Assembly: GCA_004359425.1 (NCBI GenBank)
Contig: PTEU01000002.1
Coordinates: forward strand, 622,736-686,735
Reading direction: 5' to 3'
Length of the DNA stretch: 64,000 nt
Source of the DNA: Ideonella sp. MAG2
GTDB lineage: Bacteria > Pseudomonadota > Gammaproteobacteria > Burkholderiales > Burkholderiaceae_C
A program made the position numbers and the translations under genes. A model generated the notes under the pieces. The model searched no databases. It saw only the letters and a list, made by a program, of their open reading frames with translations, and was not told where the DNA came from. Below, piece after piece: positions 63,639-64,000 of this stretch. Every line of letters begins with the position of its first letter. Position 1 is the first letter of the stretch.

Positions 63639-64000
63639 ATGAGCAATGAGGTTCGTTTGGCCCACCCGGCTGAGGTGCTCTTGACCTCCGAGACGCCGGT
63701 GACTCTGGCTCGTCGTCGGCTTCTTGGCGGTCTGGCCGGTATGGCTGCCGCGAGCTGGCTGCCTGGTTGTGCCAGCACCTCTCCAGCCCAACGGCCCGCA
63801 GGCCAGCGCAGTGCCGTGGGCCTGCGCGCTCCCAAGCTCGATACCGTTCGGTTCGGGGTGATTGGTTTGGGCCAGCGTGGCGCGTTCTTGACCCGCACCT
63901 TGATGGAGATCGAGGGAGCGGCCGTGAAGCCTATTCGCAGCGGGAGTTCCCGCCAGACCACCCACGCAACCAGCTCACCTACATCAACGGTGATGTACAC
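63639..64000 (+). CDS. Gfo/Idh/MocA-family oxidoreductase, start only, with an apparent frame break
   Basis: From the ATG at 63639 there is a twin-arginine-like signal (TLARRRLLGGLAGMAAASWL) ending at a Cys (PGCAST), then the Rossmann start TVRFGVIGLGQRGAFLTRTL. After LMEIEGAAV (about 63920) the frame loses coding character, while a different plus-strand frame shows strong G/C third positions and reads FPPDHPRNQLTYINGDV. So part of the gene is deleted or a base is missing there. The window ends before the stop. Confidence 0.6.
   Translation, partial: MSNEVRLAHPAEVLLTSETPVTLARRRLLGGLAGMAAASWLPGCASTSPAQRPAGQRSAVGLRAPKLDTVRFGVIGLGQRGAFLTRTLMEIEGAAVKPIRSGSSRQTTHATSSPTSTVMY

Overview
This 64 kb stretch looks like the chromosome of a betaproteobacterium of the order Burkholderiales, most likely family Comamonadaceae. 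The grounds are uniformly high GC, codon use strongly biased to G/C at third positions, lptD-surA-ksgA, mreBCD-mrdA-rodA beside gatCAB, sucCD followed by DUF2889-recX-recA, DUF4148 and DUF4124 proteins, and Burkholderiales-type type IV pilins. I see no prophage, insertion sequence, CRISPR array, rRNA or tRNA. The genus assignment is inference only.

Layout. 1-8794: the N-terminus of a membrane sensor, then a complete urate-to-allantoate module: purine permease, membrane urate oxidase with a cytochrome c tail (puuD), hydroxyisourate hydrolase (uraH), a GntR regulator, allantoinase (puuE), a UraD-AllC fusion and an extra M20 hydrolase. Two copies of a GTGTATACAC palindrome mark likely GntR operators. 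8858-12558: malic enzyme, then a secreted barnase-like RNase and its barstar inhibitor. 12609-18335: ksgA-surA-lptD and a divergent AmgK-like kinase. 18323-22766: a LysR regulator, a DUF4148 protein, an M20 peptidase and an orphan periplasmic binding protein. 22829-26519: a short O-antigen-ligase/PglL-like gene, a full-length O-antigen ligase and two tandem type IV pilins; the upstream pilin has a near-consensus sigma-54 promoter.

26667-32318: a minus-strand signalling block with a cyclic-nucleotide phosphodiesterase, a CHASE2 class III cyclase, an FHA protein, a PP2C phosphatase and a Ser/Thr kinase. 32408-34028: two TerC-type transporters with a yybP-ykoY manganese riboswitch and intrinsic terminator between them. 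34183-40183: sucCD, DUF2889, recX, then a recA fragment joined head-to-head to a response-regulator fragment through a 34-bp duplicated piece of recA, followed by an intact TctE-like kinase. The join is a real rearrangement or an assembly error, and it is the most anomalous point in the window. 40318-46806: a secreted protein and the rod-shape operon. 47173-50425: gatCAB. 50459-59474: small secreted proteins, pyrE, xthA, an outer-membrane protein, a YcbL-like hydrolase, an alpha-oxoamine synthase, an M48 peptidase, an AmpG-like transporter and a ZapG-like protein. 59800-64000: a LysR regulator, an exported two-subunit molybdenum hydroxylase, and the start of a Gfo/Idh/MocA gene whose reading frame breaks near 63920.

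Most genes are housekeeping. The parts most worth following are the recA/response-regulator lesion, the barnase-barstar pair, the pilin/glycosylation/cAMP/Ser-Thr phosphorylation neighbourhood, the GntR operator pair, the riboswitch between the two terC genes, and a possible attenuator before the outer-membrane protein gene.
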